DNA of 7,230 nt from an uncultured Bacteroidales bacterium (GTDB lineage Bacteria > Bacteroidota > Bacteroidia > Bacteroidales > P3), in contig CAMWVZ010000046.1 of NCBI GenBank assembly GCA_947177845.1, positions 1 through 7,230 of the forward strand, in the 5' to 3' direction. Each line of letters starts with the position of its first letter. Position 1 is the first letter of the stretch. The notes beneath the pieces are model-generated. The model saw only the letters and a program-made list of their open reading frames with translations. It did no database searches and was not told the origin of the DNA. Made by a program: the position numbers and the translations under genes. Below are positions 1-5,796 of this stretch, one piece after another.

Positions 1-1022
1 GCGTGCAGGATGCGGAAGCAGAGTTCGTCGAGCAGGTCGGCGGGTTCCAGCGTGCTCTCCACCCCCTTCGACTTGAGGTCGTATTCCTTGAGCAAGTGGA
101 GGATAAAAGCGGTTTCCTTATAGGAATAGGCACGGGCGCCGCCTTCGTACTGCGACAGGAAGAATGGAGGCACTCCCAAGGCGGCGCTCCATTCCGAACG
201 GGGGGTGCCGCGACGGGCGAGATCGTGTATCTGTATGATTTTCGAAAAGAAACGATACAGTTGAATCATAATCAACGGCAGAGGCGCATTCTTGGGGTTG
301 CCCGCCATATAGAGGCAGATTTTCTTGGTCTGCACGGGATTGCGCGACCCCAAAGCCTTCTCGAGAGTGAATACATTGTATTCCTTGTCGATGCCGATAT
401 GGTCGTGGATATGGTCGTCGGTAATTTCGCTCCCTTTGGGCAGGTTGACGAAGATTTTCTGCAATTCGTTGGCTATCTGATTGAGATTGCTGCCTATGGA
501 TTCGCACAGCAATCCCAAGGCCGGCGCCGCGATACTGTATCCGTTTTCGGCGATATGGTTCGAAATCCACGGGGCGAAGTCCTTGTCCTTGAGCGGCGCC
601 GACTCGAAACTCATCCCCACCTTGTCTATCAGCTTGAAGACAGCCTTGCGCTTGTCTATCTTCTTGTGCTTGTGACACAACACCAAGCAGGTGGTGGGAA
701 TGGGCTTCTTCAGATACTCCTCCACGCTATCCCAGCGGTCTATCACCTGCGCCTCCTTCACGATAATCATTTGGAAAGGCGCCATAACGGGAAAACGCTT
801 GCAGTTGGCTATCACGCCTTTAAGACCCGGTTCCTTGCTCTTCAAATCCTGCCCGTAGAAAACGCTGAAATCAAACTCCTTCTGCATGTCGTCCAACACC
901 TGTTCGAACAGGGCGGTGAGTTTGTCTATATAATAGTCTTCCTCCCCCCACAGCAGGTAGACGGGCGCAAGTTTCGCGCTCTTAATCTGTTGGCTTATCT
1001 GGGCAAAGGTTTGGCTGGGCAT
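1..1022 (-). CDS. holA: DNA polymerase III delta subunit (3' end cut by window edge)
   Basis: Reading leftward from ATG at 1022 gives 340 uninterrupted codons that run off the left edge; the protein begins MPSQTFAQISQQIKSAKLAP. The stretch VYLLWGEEDYYIDKL (about residues 21-35) matches the N-terminal signature of delta, which opens the beta sliding clamp and, with the tau/gamma and delta' subunits, loads it on primed DNA. A middle segment around FAPWISNHIAENGYSIA and the SNLNQIANELQKI helix, then LEKALGSRNPVQ, follow the usual delta layout (degenerate AAA+ domains, then a helical collar domain). The family is about 340 residues long in this phylum, so only a few C-terminal residues should be missing. 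The start lies 13 nt after the yciO stop, which suggests co-transcription. An in-frame GTG three codons upstream is an alternative start. Family recognised by motif and length only. Confidence 0.88.
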   Translation of the reverse strand, partial: MPSQTFAQISQQIKSAKLAPVYLLWGEEDYYIDKLTALFEQVLDDMQKEFDFSVFYGQDLKSKEPGLKGVIANCKRFPVMAPFQMIIVKEAQVIDRWDSVEEYLKKPIPTTCLVLCHKHKKIDKRKAVFKLIDKVGMSFESAPLKDKDFAPWISNHIAENGYSIAAPALGLLCESIGSNLNQIANELQKIFVNLPKGSEITDDHIHDHIGIDKEYNVFTLEKALGSRNPVQTKKICLYMAGNPKNAPLPLIMIQLYRFFSKIIQIHDLARRGTPRSEWSAALGVPPFFLSQYEGGARAYSYKETAFILHLLKEYDLKSKGVESTLEPADLLDELCFRILH

Positions 1023-1034
1023 GGCGTGCACATA

Positions 1035-1643
1035 TTATAGTATACCGATTCCCTGACGGATAAGGGCGATTTCCTCTCCCGTGCAGTCGAGCACGGTGGA
1101 GTATTGTATCTTGCCGATGCCTCCGTCTATCACCAAGTCCACATGCTTGTTGTAGCGCTCGTGGATAAGTTCGGGGTCGGTGAGGTATTCGGGTTCGTCT
1201 TCGGGAGCATCCAAGGAGGTGCTGAGCAGGGGTTCGCCGAAGGCTTCGAGGATTTGCTGCACCACGGGGTGGTCGGGAATGCGGATGCCTATGGTTTTCT
1301 TCTTGCCTTGAAAGAGCCGGGGCACTTCGTGGTTGGCGTTCAGCACAAAGGTGAAGGGGCCGGGAACATGGCCTTTCATAAAGCGGAAGAGGGTGTTGCT
1401 CAAAGGGGGCGTGTAGCGGGAAAGGTCGCTAATGTCGCGGCAGAGCAGCGTATAGGAAAGGTCTTTCTTGCCGTGAAGCTTGATTTGGGCCAGACGGTCG
1501 AGGCTCTGAATGTTCGACAGGGCGGTGCCGACGGCATAGACGGTGTCGGTGGGGTATACGATCAAGCCTTTCTGCCGCAGGCACTCCACGATATGCCGGG
1601 TTTGTTGAGGCCGTAAATCCTGTCCGTAGGTCTTCAGTAGCAT
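1035..1643 (-). CDS. yciO: YciO-type member of the TsaC/Sua5/YrdC family
   Basis: This 202-residue protein has the YrdC-fold signature LIVYPTDTVYAVG at about 27-39, then TLLCRDISDLSRY, GPFTFVLNAN, KTIGIRIPDHPVVQQ and PLLSTSLDAPEDEP. Family members bind ATP and RNA; TsaC/Sua5 makes threonylcarbamoyl-AMP from threonine, bicarbonate and ATP for the t6A modification of tRNAs. The present protein resembles E. coli YciO more than TsaC: the CRD-[IL]-S-[DE]-L-S block is YciO-like, the TsaC/Sua5 STSAN motif is replaced by STSL, and there is no Sua5 C-terminal domain. Its length is close to that of YciO (about 206). YciO proteins are not established as efficient t6A enzymes, so the exact reaction is left open. 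The ATG at 1643 sits 18 nt past the SRP RNA U-tract, leaving little room for a separate promoter. It precedes holA by 12 nt. Confidence 0.85.
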   Translation of the reverse strand: MLLKTYGQDLRPQQTRHIVECLRQKGLIVYPTDTVYAVGTALSNIQSLDRLAQIKLHGKKDLSYTLLCRDISDLSRYTPPLSNTLFRFMKGHVPGPFTFVLNANHEVPRLFQGKKKTIGIRIPDHPVVQQILEAFGEPLLSTSLDAPEDEPEYLTDPELIHERYNKHVDLVIDGGIGKIQYSTVLDCTGEEIALIRQGIGIL

Positions 1644-1664
1644 AGGGCTTGGTAAAGGGCAAAA

Positions 1665-1765
1665 AAAAGGGTAAGCTCCTTACATCGCACCGCTACAACC
1701 TTCGTACCCTTGCTGCCTTCCGGCCCTGGGGGAGTGGAAGGGAGCTGGTCGTGTAAGACTTACCC
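1665..1765 (-). ncRNA. ffs: Signal recognition particle RNA, small bacterial type
   Basis: On the minus strand the conserved domain IV hairpin is clear: CCAGGGCCGGAAGGCAGCA near 1708-1730, containing the GGAA tetraloop and the asymmetric-loop bases that bind the Ffh M domain. The RNA ends pair: GGGTAAG (1765-1759) with CTTACCC (1675-1669). An eight-base U-run (1668-1661 in the transcript) follows directly, so the closing stem probably doubles as an intrinsic terminator. The length of about 100 nt fits the Alu-less small SRP RNA. It pairs with Ffh for co-translational targeting of membrane and secreted proteins. A TAnnTTTG promoter element lies just upstream. The exact 5' and 3' ends are inferred from the pairing. 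Confidence 0.93.
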
Positions 1766-1770
1766 GACGG

Positions 1771-1778
1771 CAAAAGTA
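1771..1778 (-). promoter_or_regulatory. -7 promoter element for SRP RNA
   Basis: The minus strand reads TACTTTTG, a full match to the Bacteroidota -7 consensus TAnnTTTG, ending 5 nt before the predicted RNA start at 1765, where a -7 element should be. No good TTTG box is seen at the -33 position. Confidence 0.65.
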
Positions 1779-1786
1779 GCATTTTT

Positions 1787-1815
1787 TTTGTTAAGGAGCG
1801 TATTCACTATATTTG
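1787..1815 (+). promoter_or_regulatory. Promoter of the glycosyltransferase-MORN operon
   Basis: TTTG at 1787-1790 (-33 box) and TATATTTG at 1808-1815 (-7 box, full match to TAnnTTTG) are 17 nt apart. The start codon follows at 1840 after an A-rich leader, AAAAAAGGAAGAAACAT, typical of Bacteroidota mRNAs. The -7 boxes of this promoter and of the divergent SRP promoter are 29 bp apart, so the two polymerases would compete for or share this region. Confidence 0.65.
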
Positions 1816-1839
1816 CATTTGTAAAAAAGGAAGAAACAT

Positions 1840-2820
1840 ATGGATATATCTGTGGTGGTGCCTCTGTTTAACGAGGACGAATCCTTGCCGGAATTGGGGG
1901 CGTGGATAGAGAGGGTGATGAAGGAAAACGGCTTTTCGTATGAAGTGATTTTGGTGGACGACGGTAGTCGCGACGGCTCTTGGGCGGCGGTGGAAAAACT
2001 GCGGGCGTCCAATCCTTGCTTCAAAGGCATCCGTTTCCGCCGCAACTACGGCAAGTCGGCGGCCTTGCAGATGGGTTTCGAGGCGGCGCAGGGCGATGTG
2101 GTCATCACCATGGATGCCGATATGCAGGACAGTCCCGACGAAATCCCCGCTTTGTACAAAATGATTAAGGAAGATGGTTTTGATGTGGTTTCGGGCTGGA
2201 AACAAAAGCGTTACGACCCTATCAGCAAGACCGTTCCCACCAAATTGTTCAACTGGGCGGTGCGGCGCATGTCGAAAATCTACCTCCACGACTTCAACTG
2301 CGGCCTGAAAGCCTATCGGCACGATGTGGTGAAGAGCATCGAGGTGTATGGCGAGATGCACCGTTTCATTCCCGTCATCGCCAAGTGGGCGGGCTTCGGG
2401 AAAATCGGAGAGAAAGTGGTGCAGCACCGCGCCCGCAAATACGGAACCACCAAGTTCGGCATGAACCGTTTCGTGAACGGTTTTCTCGACCTGCTCTCCC
2501 TGAGTTTTGTCGGCAAGTTCTCGAAAAAGCCCATGCACTTTTTCGGCAGCTTGGGGCTGTTGCTCTTTGTGTTGGGTTTCATCGCCGCCATTTGGCTCGG
2601 CGCGCAGAAAATATGGTGTCTGCGTCACGGCGTTCCCGCTCCTTTGGTAACTTCCTCGCCTTGGTTCTATATCTTCTTGGTGTTTATGCTCATGGGCCTG
2701 CAACTGTTTTTGGCGGGCTATATGGCCGAGTTGGTGGGCCGCAATTCCCCCACCCGCAACACCTATCTCGTTTCGGACTATCTGGGGCTGGAAGCGCCCT
2801 GTAAATCGGAAAGGGAATGA
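1840..2820 (+). CDS. Family 2 glycosyltransferase, polyprenyl-phosphate (GtrB/DPM1-like) type, membrane anchored
   Basis: This 326-residue protein starts with a GT-A catalytic domain: SVVVPLFNE at 4-12, ILVDDGS at 37-43 (nucleotide-binding aspartates), RRNYGKSAALQMG at 67-79, and the metal-binding DAD at 92-94 followed by MQD. The late motif HRARKYGTTKFG is the usual basic segment before the membrane. Two hydrophobic helices follow at about 235-256 and 276-298, and the C-terminus is short. This is the build of enzymes that move a sugar from a nucleotide sugar to undecaprenyl or dolichyl phosphate on the cytoplasmic face of the inner membrane, giving a lipid-linked donor for later glycan decoration. 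Relatives include GtrB and ArnC; the sugar cannot be told from sequence. The final ATGA overlaps the start of the next gene, implying translational coupling. Confidence 0.9.
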   Translation: MDISVVVPLFNEDESLPELGAWIERVMKENGFSYEVILVDDGSRDGSWAAVEKLRASNPCFKGIRFRRNYGKSAALQMGFEAAQGDVVITMDADMQDSPDEIPALYKMIKEDGFDVVSGWKQKRYDPISKTVPTKLFNWAVRRMSKIYLHDFNCGLKAYRHDVVKSIEVYGEMHRFIPVIAKWAGFGKIGEKVVQHRARKYGTTKFGMNRFVNGFLDLLSLSFVGKFSKKPMHFFGSLGLLLFVLGFIAAIWLGAQKIWCLRHGVPAPLVTSSPWFYIFLVFMLMGLQLFLAGYMAELVGRNSPTRNTYLVSDYLGLEAPCKSERE

Positions 2821-3944
2821 GACGGCAGGGTTTCTTCGCGACAGTTCTCGTGTGCGCCTTGCTCGCGCCTGCGTCCGCTTTTGCATCGTCTGTGCCCGAC
2901 AATATAAATAAGGTGGATGCCAAGGGACGCAAGCAGGGCGTGTGGAGCAAGACCAATCCCGCATCGGGCGTGCGCTACGAAGGTGTTTTTAAGGACGATA
3001 TGCCGCAGGGCAAGTTCCTCTATTGGAACAAGGGCGACACTTTGGTTTCCGAAGCCTTCTATTTCCGTGGGGGCTATGCTTCCTTCAACCGTTTCTTCTA
3101 TCCCGACGGCGGGGTTATGGCCGAGGGCTATTATTTGGAGAAGCAGAAAGACAGCCTCTGGAAATATTTTTCCACCGACGGGCGTTTGCTCAAGGAAGAG
3201 AGTTTCGAGAGGGGTTTGTTGAACGGTGCGTTGAAAATCTACGATTCGGCGGGGCAAATTCTGCAACGGCAGACGTGGTTCCGAGGGCTTCGCAACGGGG
3301 ATTGGTTCGAGCACGATGAAAACGGCTACCAATCCTATGCCTATAAACTCAATCTCACCCACGGGCCCTATCACGTGCGCTATCCCGACAGCACCCGCCA
3401 TATAGAGGGTTTCTACGAAGACGGGCGCAAGCAGGGGTTGTGGCGTTTCTATCTTCCGGACGGCACCTTATATAAAGAGGACACCTATCAGGACAACGTG
3501 GTGCGCAAACGCACGATTTACCTCAAGATAGAGGGCGATTTGCGGGCGGTGGACATCGACACGGTGGCCTTGGTTCTGCGGGCGCCGAAGAACGGACAGG
3601 CCGAGATTTCCACGCTTTCGGGCGCGCGCCTGCTGTGCGATGCAAGTTTTGAAACTGTCTGCGGCATTTTCGACACCGAGCGGTTTTTCTATGCCAACAA
3701 GAGCACCATGGTTTCGTATGCGGTGGTGAACGATTCCTTGTTGCGGGAGGTGATGCCCGAAAAAGCGGCGAGCGACCTCTACGACGGACAGGCGGACGAG
3801 GCGGCTTTGGAGGGAGGAAACGCTTCCGTGCGTCCTCTGCGTCTGCCCCTGACCGTCAAGACGGCCTTTCCGGTTTTTTTGGATGCGGACGGCATGGAGG
3901 TGTTGCGTCATGCGCTCGACGACAGAAACGTGGAGGCGGAATAA
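2817..3944 (+). CDS. Secreted MORN-repeat (YwqK-like) protein with unrecognised C-terminal domain
   Basis: The 375-residue protein has a Sec signal peptide (MRRQGFFATVLVCALLAPASAFA, given here in parts: positive MRRQ, hydrophobic 6-19, likely cleavage after AFA at 21-23). Residues about 37-228 are MORN-like repeats with recurring G-R-K-Q-G-x-W (37-43, again 203-209), YPDG, STDG, YLPDG and YxxG elements, forming an elongated beta-hairpin array. Residues about 236-375 hold no domain I recognise; two cysteines (LLCDASFETVC) might form a disulfide after export. The cysteine at 13 is too early and lacks a good lipobox, so a lipoprotein is less likely. It overlaps the glycosyltransferase by 4 nt and so is co-translated, but a shared pathway is only inferred. 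Database names such as 'YwqK family antitoxin' for this repeat type are not evidence of toxin-antitoxin function. Confidence 0.85.
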   Translation: MRRQGFFATVLVCALLAPASAFASSVPDNINKVDAKGRKQGVWSKTNPASGVRYEGVFKDDMPQGKFLYWNKGDTLVSEAFYFRGGYASFNRFFYPDGGVMAEGYYLEKQKDSLWKYFSTDGRLLKEESFERGLLNGALKIYDSAGQILQRQTWFRGLRNGDWFEHDENGYQSYAYKLNLTHGPYHVRYPDSTRHIEGFYEDGRKQGLWRFYLPDGTLYKEDTYQDNVVRKRTIYLKIEGDLRAVDIDTVALVLRAPKNGQAEISTLSGARLLCDASFETVCGIFDTERFFYANKSTMVSYAVVNDSLLREVMPEKAASDLYDGQADEAALEGGNASVRPLRLPLTVKTAFPVFLDADGMEVLRHALDDRNVEAE

Positions 3945-3960
3945 GGCGTTTGCTCCCGAT

Positions 3961-3990
3961 TTTGTTTTTTGAAAAAAAGACGTACCTTTG
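3961..3990 (+). promoter_or_regulatory. Promoter of tRNA-Leu
   Basis: TTTG at 3961-3964 and TACCTTTG at 3983-3990 (full TAnnTTTG match) are 18 nt apart. The mature tRNA begins 20 nt after the -7 box, leaving a short 5' leader for RNase P removal. The gene thus has its own promoter on the host side and would keep working after element insertion at its 3' end. Confidence 0.7.
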
Positions 3991-4009
3991 CAACCCTCTA
4001 CGAGAGTAG

Positions 4010-4093
4010 GCCTGAGTGGCGGAATAGGTAGACGCGTTGGTCTCAAACACCAATGAGGTAAAACTCGTATCGGTTCGATTCCGATCTCAGGTA
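4010..4093 (+). tRNA. tRNA-Leu, anticodon CAA
   Basis: A full class II cloverleaf can be drawn. The acceptor stem is GCCTGAG (4010-4016) with CTCAGGT (4086-4092, first pair G-U) and discriminator A at 4093. The anticodon stem is TTGGT/ACCAA (4037-4041/4049-4053) around loop CTCAAAC, with anticodon CAA at 4044-4046, reading UUG. A long variable arm with GAG/CTC pairing (4055-4057/4064-4066) is typical of leucine tRNAs. The T arm is ATCGG-TTCGATT-CCGAT (4069-4085). CCA is not encoded and must be added after transcription. Base composition changes right after the gene, making its 3' end the likely attachment site of the element that follows. Confidence 0.95.
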
Positions 4094-4128
4094 CTTTGTA
4101 TCCCTTTCCAAGGGAAAACAAGAGAAAT

Positions 4129-4169
4129 AAAGAGTCAAAGAATCAACACTTTGACTCTTTTCTTTTTTT
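4129..4169 (+). terminator. Rho-independent terminator after tRNA-Leu
   Basis: A perfect 12-bp stem, AAAGAGTCAAAG (4129-4140) with CTTTGACTCTTT (4149-4160), encloses an 8-nt loop and is followed by TCTTTTTTT (4161-4169). Being symmetrical, the stem could also form in reverse transcripts, where an A-rich start gives AATAAAG after it rather than a U-run, so the plus strand is favoured. Whether it belongs to the host tRNA or was brought in by the element is not decided by the sequence. Confidence 0.85.
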
Positions 4170-4187
4170 ACTCTTACTTATCTTTTT

Positions 4188-4195
4188 TACCTTTG
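4188..4195 (+). promoter_or_regulatory. Candidate -7 element for the integrase gene
   Basis: TACCTTTG fully matches TAnnTTTG and is identical to the tRNA-Leu -7 box. Transcription would start near 4200, giving a leader of about 110 nt that carries the TGGCCACC repeat and an inverted repeat. No TTTG is found at the -33 position (TTTTTA instead), which leaves the call tentative. Confidence 0.45.
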
Positions 4196-4207
4196 TTTTG
4201 TCGCTTC

Positions 4208-4226
4208 TGGCCACCTGTTGGCCACC
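4208..4226 (+). repeat. Tandem TGGCCACC repeat with one-turn spacing
   Basis: TGGCCACC occurs at 4208-4215 and 4219-4226, 11 bp start to start, about one helical turn. Each copy contains the palindrome TGGCCA. It stands out as a GC-rich block in AT-rich DNA between the candidate promoter and the integrase start, where an operator or recombination-protein site could control integrase expression. No protein can be assigned. Confidence 0.5.
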
Positions 4227-4241
4227 CAAAAAAGCCCTTTT

Positions 4242-4270
4242 CTTGTTAACCGAAAACAACGGAAAACAAG
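4242..4270. repeat. Imperfect inverted repeat, 11-bp arms and 7-bp centre
   Basis: CTTGTTAACCG (4242-4252) and CGGAAAACAAG (4260-4270) are inverted copies matching at 9 of 11 positions around a 7-bp centre. Tyrosine recombinase core sites have this form (two 9-13 bp arms around a 6-8 bp crossover region), but a repressor or excisionase operator would look the same. It lies 41 bp before the integrase start. Confidence 0.4.
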
Positions 4271-4311
4271 AGAAAATAAACTGACTAATAATTTGTTGTG
4301 GTTATTGCGAT

Positions 4312-5535
4312 ATGAAACAGGAAAAAAGTACATCAACAGGGAAAACGTATTGCGTAAGCAAAGATGCAACGGAAAACCCTAAACTTATGGCAAAAGAGTT
4401 GGCCAATGGGCGGGATAGTCTGTTTTTGGAGTACTATTGGGGGTGTCATACAGAAGTGAATGAACTTACAGGAAAGGAAGTCATAAAGAAAGACCGTCAA
4501 CGCGAGTATCTAAGTCTATATCTATGGCGCGCTCCGAGAACGTCAGAAGAACGGCAAGAGAATAAGGATACTCTGCTGTTGGCAAAAAAGATAAGGTTCG
4601 AGAGAGGCCAACAGATGTTGGAAGACACGCAAGGATATAGGCTTAAGATAAAGAGCGAAGCCATAAATTTTATTGAGTGGTGTCGCTCCTATTGCAATAG
4701 TTACACCAAGAAAGATAAGCGCGTCATCAGTCTGTCCATAGATAGATTTGTGGATTTTCTGCGAGAGACCCCCGAATATGAAAGATTTTCGGTTCGGATA
4801 ACGCCCAATATGGTAACGAAAGAGATGATGGTTAAGTTTGTCGATTATCTTCAACAAAGAAGCCGGGGCGAGGGGGCGCATACGCTCTTTTTGCGTTTCA
4901 AGAAGATTGTCAAGAATGCCGTAGAGAAAGATGTGTTTGTGCGGAATCCCTGTGACGGGATTGTTATAAGGGTGGATAAGAACGCCATTAAGAAAGAAAT
5001 TCTTTCGCAGGACGAAATCTTACGACTGATAAATACGCACTATTTACACGAGAATACAGAAATCCGGAGGGCTTTTATTTTCAGCCTTTATACGGGGTTG
5101 CGGTTTTGTGATGTGAACCAATTGATGTTTGCCAATGTAGATATGGCAAACAGAATGTTGCGATTTGACCAAAGCAAGACCAAGGGGCACAGCAATGCGA
5201 GTATGGTGCAGATTCCGCTTTCCGATACCATTTTAAAATTGATAGGTACATCTTCCGAAGGGGACAGAGAACAAACGATTTTCAACCTGCCGAGCCATAC
5301 AATGTGTTTGAAAGCCCTGCGAAGGTGGGTAAAGAATGCAGGAATAGACAAACATATAACCTGGCATTGCGCTCGGCATTCGTTTGCCGTCAATATCCTT
5401 AATAATGGAGCAAACATTAAGACCGTTTCAAGCCTGTTGGGACATAGTGGATTGCAACATACAGAAAAGTACACGAGGGCTGTCGATGCCCTAAAACAAG
5501 CGGCTATTGAGAGCCTGCCCTCACTCGATATTTAA
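4312..5535 (+). CDS. int: Tyrosine recombinase (site-specific integrase)
   Basis: This 407-residue protein has the three-part build of Bacteroidota element integrases: an N-terminal arm-binding domain (about 25-110, with YLSLYLWRAPRT and a basic helix), a SAM-like core-binding domain (about 115-215) and a C-terminal catalytic domain. All catalytic residues are visible: R264 in TGLRFCD, K289 in QSKTKG, H352 and R355 in HCARH, H378 in LLGHS, and the nucleophile Y387 in EKYT. It should cut and rejoin the tRNA-Leu attachment site with the circular form of the element. The gene reads away from the tRNA, with about 218 bp between them. Length is normal (about 400) and the frame is intact, so the enzyme is probably active. 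The ATG at 4312 is the first in frame giving a full arm domain. No good Shine-Dalgarno site, as usual in this phylum. Confidence 0.95.
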   Translation: MKQEKSTSTGKTYCVSKDATENPKLMAKELANGRDSLFLEYYWGCHTEVNELTGKEVIKKDRQREYLSLYLWRAPRTSEERQENKDTLLLAKKIRFERGQQMLEDTQGYRLKIKSEAINFIEWCRSYCNSYTKKDKRVISLSIDRFVDFLRETPEYERFSVRITPNMVTKEMMVKFVDYLQQRSRGEGAHTLFLRFKKIVKNAVEKDVFVRNPCDGIVIRVDKNAIKKEILSQDEILRLINTHYLHENTEIRRAFIFSLYTGLRFCDVNQLMFANVDMANRMLRFDQSKTKGHSNASMVQIPLSDTILKLIGTSSEGDREQTIFNLPSHTMCLKALRRWVKNAGIDKHITWHCARHSFAVNILNNGANIKTVSSLLGHSGLQHTEKYTRAVDALKQAAIESLPSLDI

Positions 5536-5545
5536 TCAAGAATCG

Positions 5546-5590
5546 GTTTAGTTTAGTATAGGGGGTATATATATAAGGACTAGACTAAAC
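5546..5590. repeat. Hairpin 11 nt after the integrase stop
   Basis: GTTTAGTTTAG (5546-5556) pairs with CTAGACTAAAC (5580-5590) at 10 of 11 positions plus one G-U in RNA, with a 23-nt loop containing GGGGG and TATATATATA. Only a weak T-rich tail (TTGTTCTTG) follows, so it may be a poor terminator of the integrase message or a regulatory or binding structure. Confidence 0.45.
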
Positions 5591-5796
5591 TTGTTCTTGT
5601 GCGGGAGCGCAGGAGTCCGACCGACCTCATTACCCAAAAAAATGCCTGCAACTTTTAATTTTTTTTCTTTCTGTTCTTCAATACTTTGCAGGCCTTGTTC
5701 TTCACGCGATGTAAAATCTGTGAAAATCCTGTAAAGCCTGTCTACCTTCTTGATTACCTTGCTTTCACATATTCCCCTTATCATTGCATTTGTCAA
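5548..5796 (-). CDS. Possible small protein, 82 residues, TTG start (doubtful)
   Basis: An open frame of 82 codons fills nearly the whole gap between integrase and HTH gene on the opposite strand. The first 50 or so residues (MIRGICESKVIKKVDRLYRI and a lysine/glutamate-rich helix QSIEEQKEKKLKV) look protein-like. Its start is TTG at 5796, or ATG four codons in, and its C-terminal part comes from the GC-rich island and the hairpin, which more likely serve as DNA or RNA sites. No promoter or family is recognised. It would be antisense to any transcript reading through from the integrase. Alternatively the whole region is a control region. Confidence 0.25.
   Translation of the reverse strand: MTNAMIRGICESKVIKKVDRLYRIFTDFTSREEQGLQSIEEQKEKKLKVAGIFLGNEVGRTPALPHKNKFSLVLIYIPPILN
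5713..5742. repeat. Three phased 10-bp repeats (iteron-like)
   Basis: AAAATCTGTG, AAAATCCTGT and AAAGCCTGTC stand head to tail with a strict 10-bp period, so the shared AAA and CTGT parts face the same side of the helix. They lie about 85 bp before the HTH gene. Phased short repeats are typical of binding sites for excisionase-like or replication initiator proteins. Confidence 0.4.

Larger units (their letters stand above)
4113..4275 (+). repeat. Direct repeat pair GGAAAACAAGAGAAA flanking the terminator and leader
   Basis: The 15-mer GGAAAACAAGAGAAA occurs exactly at 4113-4127 and again at 4261-4275, both followed by (A)TAAA. The copies are 148 bp apart, one beside the tRNA and one just before the integrase gene. 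This spacing and position suit arm-type integrase binding sites in an attachment region, but low sequence complexity (A/G only apart from one C) weakens the argument. Confidence 0.5.

Noticed and set aside
3..1040. 345-codon open frame on the plus strand
   Set aside because: It is the antisense shadow of holA; the minus-strand frame encodes a recognisable delta subunit and this one matches nothing.
1807..2964. 385-codon open frame on the minus strand over the glycosyltransferase
   Set aside because: Shadow of the glycosyltransferase gene in GC-rich DNA; rich in H, R, Q without any motif, while the plus frame has all family motifs.
2817..3944. Toxin-antitoxin system suggested by the YwqK-type repeat label
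   Set aside because: No toxin partner nearby, the protein is exported, and MORN-like repeats alone do not imply an antitoxin.
3468..4121. 217-codon minus-strand frame crossing the MORN gene end and the tRNA
   Set aside because: It runs antisense through a tRNA and its promoter, which is not plausible for a real gene.
4037..4284. Small plus-strand frames covering the tRNA-int gap
   Set aside because: They overlap the tRNA and terminator and encode low-complexity F/L/K-rich peptides from a pyrimidine-rich tract.
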